The notes: generated from the letters alone by a model not told the origin. DNA of 64,000 nucleotides from Arenimonas terrae (GCF_006265115.1 NZ_SMDR01000001.1:434001-498000), one strand, 5' to 3'. Counted from the stretch's first letter, positions 44,752 through 55,056 are shown. Translations and numbers: made by a program.

Positions 44752-46070
44752 GCGCGGGGCGCGAGGACTGGCTGGCCGGCGCGGGTGCGCCGCTGCGCGG
44801 CGAGATCGTCGTGCCGGGCGACAAGTCGGTGTCGCACCGCGCGATCATGCTGGCAGCCCTGGCCGAGGGCTCCAGCCGCATCACCGGATTCCTGGAGGGC
44901 GAGGACACCCGGGCGACCGCGGCGATCTTCCAGCGACTGGGCGTCGGCATCGAGGCCGATGGCGCCGAGCGCATCGTGCGGGGTGTCGGCCTGCATGGGC
45001 TGCGGGCGGCCTCCGGGCCGCTGGACTGCGGCAATGCGGGAACCGGCATGCGCCTGCTCGCCGGGCTGCTCGCGGGCCAGCGCTTCGCCAGCGAGCTGGT
45101 CGGCGACGCGTCGCTGTCGCGACGGCCGATGGGGCGGGTTATCGAACCGCTGCGCCGCATGGGTGCGAGCATCGAGTCGGCGCCTGGCGGCCTTCCGCCG
45201 TTGAGAATTCACACGAACAATAGCCTTCAGGCCATTGATTTTGAAACACCCGTGGCCAGTGCCCAAGTAAAGTCCGCGGTCCTGCTGGCGAGCCTGTACG
45301 CCAGCGGCGAAACCTTTGTGCGCGAGCCGCACCCGACCCGTGACTACACCGAACGCATGCTCGCCGCCTTCGGCTGGCCCATCGCCTTTGGCCCCGGCTG
45401 GGCGCGGCTCGGCGGTGGCCACCGGCTGCGGGCAACGGACGTGGACGTGCCCGCCGATTTTTCGTCGGCGGCGTTTTTCCTGGTGGCCGCTTCGGTCGTG
45501 CCGGGCTCCGACCTGCGGCTCCGCCGGATCGGCATGAACCCGCGCCGCACCGGCCTGCTGGCCGCGCTGCGCCTGATGGGCGCCGACATCAGCGAAGAGG
45601 CCGCGGGCGAGCAGGGCGGGGAGCCGGTGGCCGATCTCCGGGTCCGTCACGCCCGGCTGCGCGGCATCGCCGTGCCCGAGGCGCTGGTGCCGGACATGAT
45701 CGACGAGTTCCCGGCGCTGTTTGCCGCCGCCGCCCTGGCCGAGGGCAGGACGGTGGTGAGCGGCGCCGCCGAACTGCGGGTCAAGGAATCGGACCGGATC
45801 GCGGTGATGGCGGCGGGCCTCCGTGCCCTTGGCGCACGCATCGCCGAAACCCCCGACGGCGCCGTGATCGAAGGGGGGCGCCTGACCGGCGGCGAGGCTG
45901 ACAGCCAGGGTGACCACCGTATCGCGATGAGCCTGGCCATCGCCGGCCAGTGCGCGGCGGGCGAAGTCCGGATCGGCGACTGCGCCAATGTCGCCACCTC
46001 GTTCCCGGGCTTCCTGGCCCTGGCGCAGTCCGTCGGCTTCGGCCTGCGGCCGGCGCAGGCGATCGTCTAG
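44748..46070 (+). CDS. aroA: 3-phosphoshikimate 1-carboxyvinyltransferase (EPSP synthase)
   Basis: This 440-residue shikimate-pathway enzyme joins shikimate-3-phosphate and PEP. Family segments: [20 protein letters not shown] (PEP/S3P Lys), [68 protein letters not shown] and [10 protein letters not shown]. The loop reads [11 protein letters not shown], as in class II-like, naturally glyphosate-tolerant synthases, though tolerance would need testing. A ~50-base AT-richer patch (about 40% GC, 45201-45250) lies in the middle of an otherwise GC-rich gene without breaking the frame. It overlaps the hisC stop and ends 11 bp before cmk. Confidence 0.97.
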   Translation: MSAGREDWLAGAGAPLRGEIVVPGDKSVSHRAIMLAALAEGSSRITGFLEGEDTRATAAIFQRLGVGIEADGAERIVRGVGLHGLRAASGPLDCGNAGTGMRLLAGLLAGQRFASELVGDASLSRRPMGRVIEPLRRMGASIESAPGGLPPLRIHTNNSLQAIDFETPVASAQVKSAVLLASLYASGETFVREPHPTRDYTERMLAAFGWPIAFGPGWARLGGGHRLRATDVDVPADFSSAAFFLVAASVVPGSDLRLRRIGMNPRRTGLLAALRLMGADISEEAAGEQGGEPVADLRVRHARLRGIAVPEALVPDMIDEFPALFAAAALAEGRTVVSGAAELRVKESDRIAVMAAGLRALGARIAETPDGAVIEGGRLTGGEADSQGDHRIAMSLAIAGQCAAGEVRIGDCANVATSFPGFLALAQSVGFGLRPAQAIV

Positions 46071-46081
46071 AATCCCCGCCC

Positions 46082-46774
46082 ATGCCCCGCATTCCCGTCC
46101 TGACCATCGATGGCCCTTCCGGCTCCGGCAAGGGCACCATCAGCCGGGCCGTGGCGGAGCGCCTGGGCTGGCATTACCTCGATTCGGGCGCCCTGTACCG
46201 GGCCGTGGGCCTGGCGGCTGCCTGGGAGAGCCTGGACCTGAGCGATCCGGAGGCCGTGGCCCAATGCGCCGCCCGGACCGACATCCGCTTCGAGACCCAG
46301 GGGGCAGGGGAGCCGCACGTGATCGTGAACGGCAAGGACGCCACCCGCCAGCTGCGGACCGAAACCGCCGGCGCCGCGGCCTCCGCCATCGCCGCCCACC
46401 CCCCGGTCCGGGCCGCCCTGGTGGATCTGCAGCACCGTTTTCGCCGTTCTCCGGGCCTGGTGGCCGACGGCCGGGACATGGGTACGGTCATCTTCCCGGA
46501 CGCCCCGTACAAGGTGTTCCTGACCGCCAGTGCCGAGGAAAGGGCGCAAAGGCGCTATAAGCAGTTGAAGGAAAAAGGAGTTTCGGTTAATCTCGCCGGC
46601 CTGCTGCACGAAATCGCCGCTCGCGACGAGCGCGATGCCGGACGTGCCGTGGCGCCCCTGAAACCCGCCGAAGACGCGGTGATCGTGGACTCCACCGGTA
46701 CGCCCATCACCGAGGTGATCGAGCGCGTGCTGGCGGTGCTGCCGGAAAAACTCCGTCCGCCCCGCCAGGCGTAA
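46082..46774 (+). CDS. cmk: Cytidylate kinase
   Basis: This 230-residue nucleoside monophosphate kinase phosphorylates CMP and dCMP. The P-loop [10 protein letters not shown] is at 10-19. It is followed by [29 protein letters not shown] and [16 protein letters not shown], all typical of Cmk. The start ATG ([11 protein letters not shown]) is 11 bp after aroA. In this run cmk precedes rpsA, the standard gammaproteobacterial order. Confidence 0.97.
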   Translation: MPRIPVLTIDGPSGSGKGTISRAVAERLGWHYLDSGALYRAVGLAAAWESLDLSDPEAVAQCAARTDIRFETQGAGEPHVIVNGKDATRQLRTETAGAAASAIAAHPPVRAALVDLQHRFRRSPGLVADGRDMGTVIFPDAPYKVFLTASAEERAQRRYKQLKEKGVSVNLAGLLHEIAARDERDAGRAVAPLKPAEDAVIVDSTGTPITEVIERVLAVLPEKLRPPRQA

Positions 46775-46821
46775 TCACCGCCCCGGTGCATCCGCTCCGA
46801 CAGGGCGCGGCTTCCGAAGCA

Positions 46822-46861
46822 GGAAACCCAAGGTCCCGCGCCATGAAGGCGCGGAGTTTCC
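46822..46861 (+). promoter_or_regulatory. Hairpin in the rpsA leader
   Basis: CCGCGCC (46836-46842) pairs with GGCGCGG (46848-46854) around an ATGAA loop; GGAAA and TTTCC outside it can also pair. It lies between cmk and rpsA, where S1 in enteric bacteria represses its own translation through leader hairpins. Similar function here is inferred from position. Confidence 0.4.
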
Positions 46862-46934
46862 ATCCACGCGCGCAAGCGCTTACAGGTGGGCCGCAGCCGA
46901 GCTGCGTCCCGTGTGTCCAACCGAGTATCCAACA

Positions 46935-48617
46935 ATGACTGAATCTTTCGCTGAACTGTTCGAACAGAGCCAGACCGCGCTCAACAAGCTCAAGCCGGGC
47001 GCGATCGTCTCCGGCACCGTGGTCGAGATCCGCTCCGACGTGGTCGTCATCAATGCCGGCCTGAAGTCCGAGGGCATCATCCCGATCGAACAGTTCCGTA
47101 ACGAAGCCGGCGAGCTCGAAGTCGGCGTGGGCGACACCGTCAAGGTGGCCCTCGAGTACCTCGAGAACGGCTTCGGCGAGACCGTGCTTTCGCGCGAGAA
47201 GGCCAAGCGCGCCATGGTGTGGGACGAACTCGAGGCTTCCATGGAAGCCGGCGAGATCGTCACCGGCCGCATCTCCGGCAAGGTCAAGGGCGGTTTCACC
47301 GTCGACATCCGCGACGTCCGCGCGTTCCTGCCGGGTTCGCTGGTCGACGTGCGCCCGGTCCGCGACCCGGGCTACCTCGAGGGCAAGGAACTCGAGTTCA
47401 AGATCATCAAGCTCGACCGCAAGCGCAACAACGTCGTGGTCTCCCGCCGTGCGGTGGTCGAGTCCGAGTCGAGCGTCGAGCGCGAGCAGCTGATGGAGCG
47501 CCTGCAGGAAGGTGCCGTGATCAAGGGTGTCGTCAAGAACCTGACCGACTACGGCGCGTTCGTGGACCTGGGCGGCATCGACGGCCTGCTGCACATCACC
47601 GACATGGCCTGGAAGCGCGTGCGCCACCCGTCCGAAGTCGTGAACGTGGGCGAAGAGCTCGACGTGCGCGTGCTGAAGTTCGACCGCGAGCGCAACCGCG
47701 TTTCGCTGGGCCTCAAGCAGCTGGGCGACGATCCGTGGGACAACATCGCCCGCCGTTACCCGACCGGTTCGCGCCTGTTCGGCAAGGTCTCCAACGTCAC
47801 CGATTACGGCGCGTTCGTCGAGATCGAGCCGGGCGTCGAAGGCCTGGTGCACGTGTCCGAGATGGACTGGACCAACAAGAACGTCAACCCGTCGAAGGTC
47901 GTCCAGCTGGGCGACGAGCTCGAGGTGATGGTGCTGGACGTGGACGGCGAGCGTCGCCGCATCTCGCTGGGCATCAAGCAGTGCACCCCGAACCCGTGGG
48001 AAGCCTTCTCGGCCCTGTTCAAGAAGGGCGACAAGGTGTCCGGCCAGATCAAGTCGATCACCGACTTCGGCATCTTCATCGGCCTGGACGGCGGCATCGA
48101 CGGCCTGGTGCACCTGTCCGACATCTCCTGGAACACCACCGGCGAAGACGTCGTCCGCAACTTCAAGAAGGGCGACAACCTGGAAGCCGTCGTGCTGGCC
48201 GTGGACCCGGAGCGCGAGCGCATCTCGCTGGGCGTCAAGCAGCTCGAGCAGGATCCGGTCGGCCAGTACATGGCCACCACCCAGAAGGGCACCATCGTCA
48301 CCGGTACCGTGAAGGAAGTGGACGCCAAGGGCGCCACCATCGAGCTCGATGGCGGCATCGAGGGCTACATCCGCGCCAACGACATCGCCAAGGAGCGGGT
48401 CGAGGACGCGACGCAGTACCTCAAGGTCGGCGACAAGGTCGAAGCCAAGTTCACCGGCATGGACCGCAAGGGCCGCGTCATGCAGCTCTCGATCCGCGCC
48501 AAGGACGAGGCCGAGCTGCAGGAGACGATGGCGGAGGTCAACAAGTCCTTCGACGCGTCTTCCGGCACCACCAAGCTGGGCGCCCTGCTGCGTGAGCAGC
48601 TGAACAAGGGCGAGTAA
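46935..48617 (+). CDS. rpsA: 30S ribosomal protein S1
   Basis: This 560-residue protein has six tandem S1 (OB-fold) domains, the full gammaproteobacterial form. It binds mRNA and helps load structured or weak-leader transcripts on the 30S subunit. Repeats are easy to see: [60 protein letters not shown] and [20 protein letters not shown]. The start ATG ([11 protein letters not shown]) is canonical. A ~160-bp leader with a hairpin precedes it, and a 12-bp GC stem-loop follows its stop before ihfB. Confidence 0.97.
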   Translation: MTESFAELFEQSQTALNKLKPGAIVSGTVVEIRSDVVVINAGLKSEGIIPIEQFRNEAGELEVGVGDTVKVALEYLENGFGETVLSREKAKRAMVWDELEASMEAGEIVTGRISGKVKGGFTVDIRDVRAFLPGSLVDVRPVRDPGYLEGKELEFKIIKLDRKRNNVVVSRRAVVESESSVEREQLMERLQEGAVIKGVVKNLTDYGAFVDLGGIDGLLHITDMAWKRVRHPSEVVNVGEELDVRVLKFDRERNRVSLGLKQLGDDPWDNIARRYPTGSRLFGKVSNVTDYGAFVEIEPGVEGLVHVSEMDWTNKNVNPSKVVQLGDELEVMVLDVDGERRRISLGIKQCTPNPWEAFSALFKKGDKVSGQIKSITDFGIFIGLDGGIDGLVHLSDISWNTTGEDVVRNFKKGDNLEAVVLAVDPERERISLGVKQLEQDPVGQYMATTQKGTIVTGTVKEVDAKGATIELDGGIEGYIRANDIAKERVEDATQYLKVGDKVEAKFTGMDRKGRVMQLSIRAKDEAELQETMAEVNKSFDASSGTTKLGALLREQLNKGE

Positions 48618-48631
48618 GCGCACTACCGGCC

Positions 48632-48660
48632 GCGTGGCCCGGGCGAACCCCGGGCCACGC
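48632..48660 (+). terminator. Stem-loop between rpsA and ihfB
   Basis: A perfect 12-bp stem (GCGTGGCCCGGG with its complement) closes a 5-base loop. No T-run follows, so it more likely stabilises the rpsA 3' end or partially terminates than fully stops transcription before ihfB. Confidence 0.5.
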
Positions 48661-48695
48661 CGCCACCCTTCAAGAACTCCGAGGGACTGCCCGGA

Positions 48696-48995
48696 ATGAC
48701 CAAGTCCGAATTGATCGAGGTGCTTTCGCGTCGCCAGGCCCATCTGAAGGCCGACGACGTGGACCTGGCCGTCAAGACCCTGCTCGAGATGATGAGCGGC
48801 GCGCTGACCCAGGGCGAGCGTATCGAGATCCGCGGCTTCGGCAGTTTCTCCCTGCATTTCCGTCCGCCGCGCCTGGGCCGCAACCCCAAGACCGGCGACT
48901 CCGTGGCCCTGCCCGGTAAGTACGTCCCGCATTTCAAGCCCGGCAAGGAGCTGCGCGACCGCGTCAACGCCAGCCTGGCGACCCCGGAAGGCTGA
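48696..48995 (+). CDS. ihfB: Integration host factor subunit beta
   Basis: This 99-residue DNA-bending protein pairs with IhfA. The family signature [20 protein letters not shown], then [20 protein letters not shown], shows the beta arms and the Pro that intercalates DNA. Length and position after rpsA match the standard arrangement. Start: the ATG at [10 protein letters not shown]. Confidence 0.97.
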   Translation: MTKSELIEVLSRRQAHLKADDVDLAVKTLLEMMSGALTQGERIEIRGFGSFSLHFRPPRLGRNPKTGDSVALPGKYVPHFKPGKELRDRVNASLATPEG

Positions 48996-49050
48996 GCTTC
49001 CGGCCCGGCATCGGCTAAGCTTGCCGCGACCCGGTTCTGGACTTCCGCGG

Positions 49051-49317
49051 ATGCGACTGATCAAAGCCCTTCTCGCCCTGCTTTTTGTCGCACTGGGCGT
49101 GCTGTTCGGCGCGCTCAACCGCGATCCGGTGAGCATCGATCTCGGATTCGTCACCCTCGAGGCCTTCAGCCTCGGCTTCAGTCTGCTGCTGGCGGTGCTG
49201 GCTGGCGCTCTGCTGGCCGGCCTGGTGCTGACCGCGAGCGTGATCTGGCCCCTGCAGCATCGCCTGCGGCGCGCCCAGGGCGCGATCGAGCCCAAGGGCA
49301 GCGACACCCATGAATGA
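49051..49317 (+). CDS. lapA: Lipopolysaccharide assembly protein A (LapA/YciS)
   Basis: This 88-residue inner-membrane protein with two helices (about 4-22 and 41-66) has the LapA motif FGALNRDPVSIDL between them. LapA works with LapB to control LPS synthesis. I chose the ATG at MRLIKALLAL; a TTG is open 10 codons upstream. Its stop lies inside the start of lapB (8-bp overlap), so the pair is coupled, as usual. Confidence 0.9.
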   Translation: MRLIKALLALLFVALGVLFGALNRDPVSIDLGFVTLEAFSLGFSLLLAVLAGALLAGLVLTASVIWPLQHRLRRAQGAIEPKGSDTHE

Positions 49318-50482
49318 ACTGGCCTGGCTGCTCCTGCTGCTGCCCGTGGCGGCCGGCGGCGGATGGCTGGCCGGACGCCGCGGCGGCGAGCGCAAGGGCG
49401 GCGCGCGCGTGTCGCGCCTGTCCAACACCTATTTCCGCGGCCTGAACTACCTGCTCAACGAACAGCAGGACAAGGCGATCGAGGTGTTCCTGCAGATCGC
49501 CGCAGTCGACAAGGACACGGTGGAGACGCAGTTCGCGCTGGGCCACCTGTTCCGCCGCCGCGGCGAGGTCGACCGCGCGATCCGCCTGCACCAGAGCCTG
49601 GTCGCGCGCAACGGACTGAGCGACGAGCAGAAGACGCGCGCCGTGCTTGCCCTGGGCGAGGACTACATGCGTGCCGGCCTGCTCGACCGGGCCGAGACCC
49701 TGTTCACCGACCTGGTGCGCATGGGCGTGCTGGCGCCGCAGGCGCTGCGACACCTGATCTCGATCTACCAGGCCGAACGCGACTGGGGCAAGGCGATCGA
49801 GCACGCGCGCCAGTTCGAGAACGCCAGCGGCGAACCGATGGGCAAGCTGATCGCCCAGTTCCACTGCGAGCTGGCCGAGAAGGCGCGTCTGGCCGGCAAG
49901 CTCGCCGAAGCCCGGCACCACATCGCCGAGGCCTACGCCGCCGACAGCCATTCGGTGCGTGCCGGCCTGGCCGAAGGCCAGATCGAACTCAGCGACGGCA
50001 ACGATGCCGCCGCCATCCGCGCCTTCGAACGGGTCGCGCGCCAGGACATCGAGTTCCTGCCCGAGATCCTCGATCCGCTGCTGCGCTGCTACGAGCGCCG
50101 CGGCGAGAACGCGCGTGCCCGCGGCTTCCTGCTCGAGATGATCGAGCACTACCCGGGCGTATCCCCGGTGCTGGCGCTCACGCGCATGATCGAACAGGAG
50201 CAGGGCGGGCAGCCGGCCCTCGCCTTCCTGTCGGCGCAGCTGCAGCAGCGCCCGTCGGTGCGCGGCGAGGCCGCCTTCATCGACCTGAGCCTGAAGGAGG
50301 GCGGGAACGACGCCGGCGCCACCCTCAAGACGCTCAAGCAGATCACCGACCAACTGGTCGTGCGCACGCCCGGCTACCGGTGCCAGCGCTGCGGCTTCGG
50401 CGCCCGCGCGCACCATTGGCAGTGCCCGGGCTGCAAGTCCTGGGGCAGCATCAAGCCCGTGCACGGCGCGGTGAACGAATGA
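49310..50482 (+). CDS. lapB: Lipopolysaccharide assembly protein B (LapB/YciM)
   Basis: This 390-residue adaptor recruits FtsH to degrade LpxC and so sets LPS level. An N-terminal membrane helix (about 2-18) is followed by tetratricopeptide repeats (about 35-330; FRGLNYLLNEQQDKAIEVFL). A C-terminal rubredoxin-type metal site has two Cys pairs, YRCQRCGFG and QCPGCKSWG. The order lapA-lapB after ihfB is conserved. It overlaps the next gene (ATGA), linking LPS control to O-antigen initiation genes. Confidence 0.95.
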   Translation: MNELAWLLLLLPVAAGGGWLAGRRGGERKGGARVSRLSNTYFRGLNYLLNEQQDKAIEVFLQIAAVDKDTVETQFALGHLFRRRGEVDRAIRLHQSLVARNGLSDEQKTRAVLALGEDYMRAGLLDRAETLFTDLVRMGVLAPQALRHLISIYQAERDWGKAIEHARQFENASGEPMGKLIAQFHCELAEKARLAGKLAEARHHIAEAYAADSHSVRAGLAEGQIELSDGNDAAAIRAFERVARQDIEFLPEILDPLLRCYERRGENARARGFLLEMIEHYPGVSPVLALTRMIEQEQGGQPALAFLSAQLQQRPSVRGEAAFIDLSLKEGGNDAGATLKTLKQITDQLVVRTPGYRCQRCGFGARAHHWQCPGCKSWGSIKPVHGAVNE

Positions 50483-51486
50483 CGCTGGCGGTCGTTCCCT
50501 CGCCCTGGCTGCCGGCGGTCCTGGCGGCTGGCGTGTCCTTCGTGGCCGCCGACGCCTGGCGCCGCTTCGCGCTGCATCGTCAGCTGCTGGATGCGCCGGG
50601 ACCGCGCCGCCTGCACCAGCAGCCGACGCCACGGGGCGGCGGCATCGCCATCGCACTCGTGCTGCTGGCGGCGGCGGCCTGGCTGGGGCAGGGCGTGGCG
50701 GCGTTTTTCGTCGGCCTGGTGGTGACCGCCGGTGCCGGCCTGGTGGATGACCTGCGCAATCTGTCCGCGCTTCCCAAACTTCTGCTGCAAGGGCTGGGCG
50801 CGCTGCCGCTGGCCTGGGCCTGGCCGTTGGCACCGGAGCTGTTGGGGACGGGTGGCGGTTTCGCGGCGGCGCTGCTGCTGGTGCTGGTGCTGGTGAACTT
50901 CTGGAACTTCATGGATGGCAGCAACGGCCTGGCGGCCAGCCAGGCTCTGCTGGTTGGCGTGGGCCTGGCCGGACTGACCGGACTGGCTAGCCCGGCGGGC
51001 TGGCTGGGCCTGATGCTGGCGGCGGCCTGCCTGGGCTTTCTGCCGCACAACCTGCCGAAGGCGCGACTGTTCCTGGGGGACGTGGGCAGCCATGCGCTCG
51101 GCTTCGCGGTCGCGGGGCTGTCGCTGCATGCGCTGTCGCGTTCCGACGCCGGCTTCTGGCCGCTGCTGCTGCTGCCATCGACGATGCTGCTCGATGCCGG
51201 CTTGACCCTGCTGGGGCGCCTCCTGCGCCGCCAGAAGGTCTGGCAGGCGCACCGCGAACACCTTTACCAGCGCGCCGTGGCGCATGGATGGAGCCATTCG
51301 CGCATCTGCGCCGTCTACTTCGCGTGGAGCGGTCTGGCGTTGCTGCTTGCCTGTTGCCTGGCGCCGGCCTCCGAAGCGACCCAGGCGGTGGCGACGCTCG
51401 CCTGGCTGGTCGCCGGTGCGGCGCTTTATTTCTGGGCGGGCCGCTTCTGGCCCCGTCGCGAGAACCTGATGGAGTCTGTTGGATGA
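50479..51486 (+). CDS. Undecaprenyl-phosphate sugar-1-phosphate transferase (WecA/WbpL family)
   Basis: This 335-residue polytopic membrane protein (about ten helices) of the MraY/WecA family starts O-antigen or other glycan chains on undecaprenyl phosphate. Conserved sites: HQQPTPRGGGIAI, VDDLRNLSALPKLLLQ, NFMDGSNGLAASQ, FLGDVGSHALGF and the C-terminal AHREHLYQR. The Mg-binding Asp residues are present. The following gene is a WbpM-like dehydratase, the same pair as wbpL-wbpM in Pseudomonas. That suggests an N-acetylated 6-deoxyhexose (FucNAc- or QuiNAc-type) as the first sugar. It overlaps both neighbours by 4 bp. Confidence 0.9.
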   Translation: MTLAVVPSPWLPAVLAAGVSFVAADAWRRFALHRQLLDAPGPRRLHQQPTPRGGGIAIALVLLAAAAWLGQGVAAFFVGLVVTAGAGLVDDLRNLSALPKLLLQGLGALPLAWAWPLAPELLGTGGGFAAALLLVLVLVNFWNFMDGSNGLAASQALLVGVGLAGLTGLASPAGWLGLMLAAACLGFLPHNLPKARLFLGDVGSHALGFAVAGLSLHALSRSDAGFWPLLLLPSTMLLDAGLTLLGRLLRRQKVWQAHREHLYQRAVAHGWSHSRICAVYFAWSGLALLLACCLAPASEATQAVATLAWLVAGAALYFWAGRFWPRRENLMESVG

Positions 51487-53357
51487 AGCTCACCCCCGGC
51501 GCGTCGTCCGTGCTTCCGCGCCTGCTGATCGTCTTGCATGACCTGGCGATGATCGCCATGGTCTGGATCGCCCTGCGCTGGCTCGCCAGCGTCGCGGGCG
51601 CGCCGCCGGCGCCGGCGCTGGCCGCGGAGTTGATCGTGGCGGTGGGTATCCAGGGCGGGGTGCTGCGCCTGGTCGGCCTTTACCAGGGCCTGTGGCGCTT
51701 CGCGAGCCTGCCGGACCTGGCCAATCTGGTGCGTGCGGCGCTGCTGGGCGTGCTGCTGATCGTCGCCGTGCTGTTCCTGCTGGGCATGCTGGACGAAGTG
51801 CCGCGAAGGGTGCTGTTCCCCTATCCCGTCGCGCTGGTGGTGGCCCTGGGCCTGCCGCGCCTGCTGTACCGCCTGTGGAAGGACTACCGGCAATCCGCGC
51901 ACCGGCAGGATGCGATCCGCGTCCTGGTGCTGGGCGCCGGGCGTACCGCCGAAACCCTGCTGCGCGATCTGCGCAGCGATGGCCGCTACCAGCCGGTCGG
52001 CCTGCTCGATGACCAGCGTGCGCTCAAGGGCGTCAAGGTCCAGGGCGTACCGGTGCTGGGCACGCTGGACGAGTTGCCCTACATCGCCCAGGAAACCGCG
52101 CCAAAGCTGCTCGTGATCGCCATGCCCTCGGCCAATGCGGCCGAGATGCAGCGGGTGGTGTCGCTGTGCGACGAGGCGGGGGTGCCGTTCCGCACCGTGC
52201 CCCGGCTCTCGGACATGCTGTCGGGCAAGCCGCAGCGGCTGGAGCTGAGCGAGGTGCGCATCGAGGACCTGCTGGGCCGCAAGCCTGTCGAGTTCGATGC
52301 CGCCTTCGGTTCGGTGACCGGCAAGCGCGTGCTGGTCACCGGCGCCGGCGGCTCGATCGGTTCGGAGCTGGCGCGCCAGTGCGCCGCCGCGGGCGCCGCC
52401 TCGGTGCTGCTGTTCGAGCGCGCCGAACTGCCGCTGGACCAGATTTCCGCCGAACTCGAGCGCGACCATCCCGGCGTCAAGGTCAAGGCGATGCTGGCCG
52501 ACTGCGGCGACCCGACGGCTTGCCGGATCGCGCTGGCCGACGGCATTGACTTCGTCTTCCACGCCGCCGCCTGCAAGCAAGTGCCGATGCTGGAGGCCCA
52601 GGTGCGGGAGGCGCTGCGCAACAACGTCGCCGCCACGGTCACCCTGGCTCGCGCCTGCCGCGAGGCGAATGTCGCCAATTTCCTGCTGATCTCGACCGAC
52701 AAGGCCATCTGCCCGGTCAACGTGCTGGGCGCCAGCAAACGGTTCGCCGAGATCGCCTGCCAGGCCGAGCTGGCCGACAGCCCGGTGCGGCTGGCGGTGG
52801 TGCGTTTCGGCAACGTGCTCGATTCGGCCGGCAGCGTGGTGCCGCTGTTCCGCCGTCAGATCGCCGAGGGTGGGCCGGTGACGGTCACCCACCCCGAGGT
52901 GACGCGCTACTTCATGACGATTCCCGAAGCCTGCCAGCTGATCCTGCACTCGGTTAACCTGGTGAACGAACGCTGCGCCGTCTATGCGCTCGACATGGGC
53001 CGCCCGGTCGCGATCCGCGAGCTGGCCGAGCAGATGATCCGCCTCAGCGGCAAGCGGCCCGGCATCGACATCGACGTCAGCTACATCGGCCTGCGCCAGG
53101 GCGAGAAGCTGCACGAGATCCTGTTCCATCCGCAGGAGCGCTACCAGCGCACGCGCCATCCGCGCATCCTGCAGGCGGAACTGCGCGAGGTGCGGGCCGA
53201 GGAGGTCCGGCAGATGCTCGCCGATCTCAATTCGCTGCTGCAGCGCCCGGACGCCGAAGACGCGCTGTTCGACCTGATGCATCGCGCGGTGCCCGATTAC
53301 GCGCCGCACGAAGCCGCCGCGCCTTCGTCCCGATCGAGGCCGGTCCCGCCGGCTTGA
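51483..53357 (+). CDS. WbpM/CapD-like nucleotide-sugar 4,6-dehydratase
   Basis: This 624-residue protein has four N-terminal membrane helices (about 10-135), a CoA-binding-like Rossmann domain (about 145-260), and a catalytic SDR domain (about 280-560). It is predicted to convert UDP-GlcNAc to the 4-keto-6-deoxy sugar. The cofactor motif is VTGAGGSIGSELA. The active-site stretch reads LISTDKAICPVNVLGASKRF. Where short dehydratases have Tyr and WbpM-type enzymes have Met, Leu appears, an unusual variant of the SxK triad. Length and layout fit WbpM. The start overlaps the transferase stop (ATGA). Confidence 0.9.
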   Translation: MKLTPGASSVLPRLLIVLHDLAMIAMVWIALRWLASVAGAPPAPALAAELIVAVGIQGGVLRLVGLYQGLWRFASLPDLANLVRAALLGVLLIVAVLFLLGMLDEVPRRVLFPYPVALVVALGLPRLLYRLWKDYRQSAHRQDAIRVLVLGAGRTAETLLRDLRSDGRYQPVGLLDDQRALKGVKVQGVPVLGTLDELPYIAQETAPKLLVIAMPSANAAEMQRVVSLCDEAGVPFRTVPRLSDMLSGKPQRLELSEVRIEDLLGRKPVEFDAAFGSVTGKRVLVTGAGGSIGSELARQCAAAGAASVLLFERAELPLDQISAELERDHPGVKVKAMLADCGDPTACRIALADGIDFVFHAAACKQVPMLEAQVREALRNNVAATVTLARACREANVANFLLISTDKAICPVNVLGASKRFAEIACQAELADSPVRLAVVRFGNVLDSAGSVVPLFRRQIAEGGPVTVTHPEVTRYFMTIPEACQLILHSVNLVNERCAVYALDMGRPVAIRELAEQMIRLSGKRPGIDIDVSYIGLRQGEKLHEILFHPQERYQRTRHPRILQAELREVRAEEVRQMLADLNSLLQRPDAEDALFDLMHRAVPDYAPHEAAAPSSRSRPVPPA

Positions 53358-53413
53358 GCGGGCACATTCCCGGCGGCGGGAATTGCTGACATCCTTGGCG
53401 CCAGGCGATACCG

Positions 53414-54712
53414 GTGATGGTCATGGATGTCCCCAGCTTCTACCGCGCATCGGCGCAGTCGGACGCCCGCTTCGCGCCCCTGTCCGGGTGCCGGGAGGCG
53501 GCGGTCTGCGTCGTCGGCGCCGGGTTTGCGGGCCTCAATACCGCCCTGGGCCTGGCCGAGCGCGGCCTTCGCGACGTGGTGCTGCTCGATGCCGACACGG
53601 TCGGGCACGGCGCGTCCGGGCGCAACGGTGGCTTCGTCTTCGGTGGGTTCTCGCGCGGCGAGGAAGCGCTGCTGGCCGAGCTGGGTCCGGAGCGCGCGCG
53701 TGCGCTCTATCAGGGCACCCAGGACGCGGTGGAACTGATCCGCCGCCGCATCTCTCGCCATGGCATCCGCTGCCAGCACACGGACGTCGGCGTGCTCTGG
53801 GCGAACTGGTTCCGCGATCCCGCGCCGCTGCGCGCCCGCCAGCGCCTGCTGGCGCAGCACTTCGGCGTGCAGTGGGACTGGATCCCTGCCGCCGAGCTCG
53901 CCGAACGGGTCCGCACCCGCCGCTATGGAGACGGGCTGTTCGAGCGCAATGCACTGCACTTCAACCCTCTGGATTACGCCCGCGGCCTGGCGACCCTGGC
54001 TTCGGGCCTGGGCGCGGCGGTGCATGAGCAGTCGCCGGCCGTGGCGCTGGAGCGCGACGGCGCCGGCTGGCGCGTACGCACGCCCGAGGGCGAGGTGCGG
54101 GCGCGGCAGGTGGTGCTCGCCTGCGGTGGTTACCTGGCGGGCCTGCGCCGCGACGTGGATGCCGGCGTGCTGCCGATCGCCACCTACGTGATGGTGACCG
54201 AACCGCTGGGCGCGCGCCTGGACGAGGCGATCCGCACCCGCGCAGCGGTCTACGACAGCCGCTTCGCCTTCGACTATTACCGGCCGCTGCCGGACGGCCG
54301 CATCCTCTGGGGTGGGCGCATCTCGGTGCGGGACCGCTCGCCGCAGGCGGTGAAGCGGCTGCTCTATCGCGACATGATGAAGGTTTTCCCGCAGCTCGAA
54401 GGCGTCGGCGTCGACTACGCCTGGTCGGGCCTGATGAGCTATGCGCGGCACCAGATGCCGCAGATCGGCCGCGTGGACGAGGGCCTGTGGCTCGCCCAGG
54501 CCTTTGGGGGTCACGGCGTGGCGCCGACGACGATGGCCGGCGAGTTGCTGGCCGCCGCCATCGCCGGGGACGACCCGCGCTGGCGCGAGTTCGGCCACTA
54601 CGGCCTGGTGTCGGCGCTCAAGCCTGCGGGATTCCTCGGCGCCCAGCTCAGCTACTGGTGGTACCAGGCGCAGGACGCGTGGAAGGACCGACGGGAGCGG
54701 TGGAAGGCATGA
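53414..54712 (+). CDS. FAD-dependent oxidoreductase (DAO/PuuB-like)
   Basis: This 432-residue protein of the D-amino-acid oxidase superfamily has the FAD-binding [19 protein letters not shown] (about 33-51), [19 protein letters not shown] typical of the PuuB/OrdL branch, and the C-terminal FAD contact [18 protein letters not shown]. It oxidises amines or amino acids such as gamma-glutamylputrescine in characterised relatives; the substrate here is not known. Three starts cluster (GTG, ATG, ATG within four codons) and the exact one is uncertain. csaA overlaps its stop by 4 bp. Confidence 0.87.
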   Translation: MMVMDVPSFYRASAQSDARFAPLSGCREAAVCVVGAGFAGLNTALGLAERGLRDVVLLDADTVGHGASGRNGGFVFGGFSRGEEALLAELGPERARALYQGTQDAVELIRRRISRHGIRCQHTDVGVLWANWFRDPAPLRARQRLLAQHFGVQWDWIPAAELAERVRTRRYGDGLFERNALHFNPLDYARGLATLASGLGAAVHEQSPAVALERDGAGWRVRTPEGEVRARQVVLACGGYLAGLRRDVDAGVLPIATYVMVTEPLGARLDEAIRTRAAVYDSRFAFDYYRPLPDGRILWGGRISVRDRSPQAVKRLLYRDMMKVFPQLEGVGVDYAWSGLMSYARHQMPQIGRVDEGLWLAQAFGGHGVAPTTMAGELLAAAIAGDDPRWREFGHYGLVSALKPAGFLGAQLSYWWYQAQDAWKDRRERWKA

Positions 54713-55056
54713 GTGCGCCAGCAGGCGGCGAGATCAGCTGGGCCGACTTCGAGAAGGTGCAGCTCTGCGCCGGCACCGTGCTGCGGGTCGAGGAATTCCC
54801 CGAGGCGCGCAAGCCGGCGTGGAAACTCTGGGTGGACTTCGGGCCGCACGGCGTGCGCAAGACCAGCGCGCAGGTGAAGGCGCTCTACGCCGCGGACGAC
54901 CTGATCGGCCGGCAGATCGTCGGCGTGCTGAACTTCCCGCCCAAGCAGGTCGGGCCGTTCCGCTCCGAGTTCCTGCTCACCGGCTTTCCGACCGACCAGG
55001 GCGTGGTGATCACCACGCTCGAACGCCCCGTGCCGGACGGCACCCGGATGGCCTGA
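54709..55056 (+). CDS. csaA: tRNA-binding/chaperone-like protein CsaA
   Basis: This 115-residue OB-fold tRNA-binding domain protein (as at the C terminus of MetG) is a reported export chaperone in Bacillus. Segments: [58 protein letters not shown]. Length is typical. It is coupled to the preceding oxidoreductase (ATGA overlap) without an obvious functional link. A bidirectional terminator separates it from fadA. Confidence 0.93.
   Translation: MSAPAGGEISWADFEKVQLCAGTVLRVEEFPEARKPAWKLWVDFGPHGVRKTSAQVKALYAADDLIGRQIVGVLNFPPKQVGPFRSEFLLTGFPTDQGVVITTLERPVPDGTRMA

Noticed and set aside
45241-45270. Internal promoter in the AT-rich part of aroA
   Set aside because: TTGAAA is a fair -35 box, but the sequence 18 bases on (AAGTAA) is a poor -10 box.
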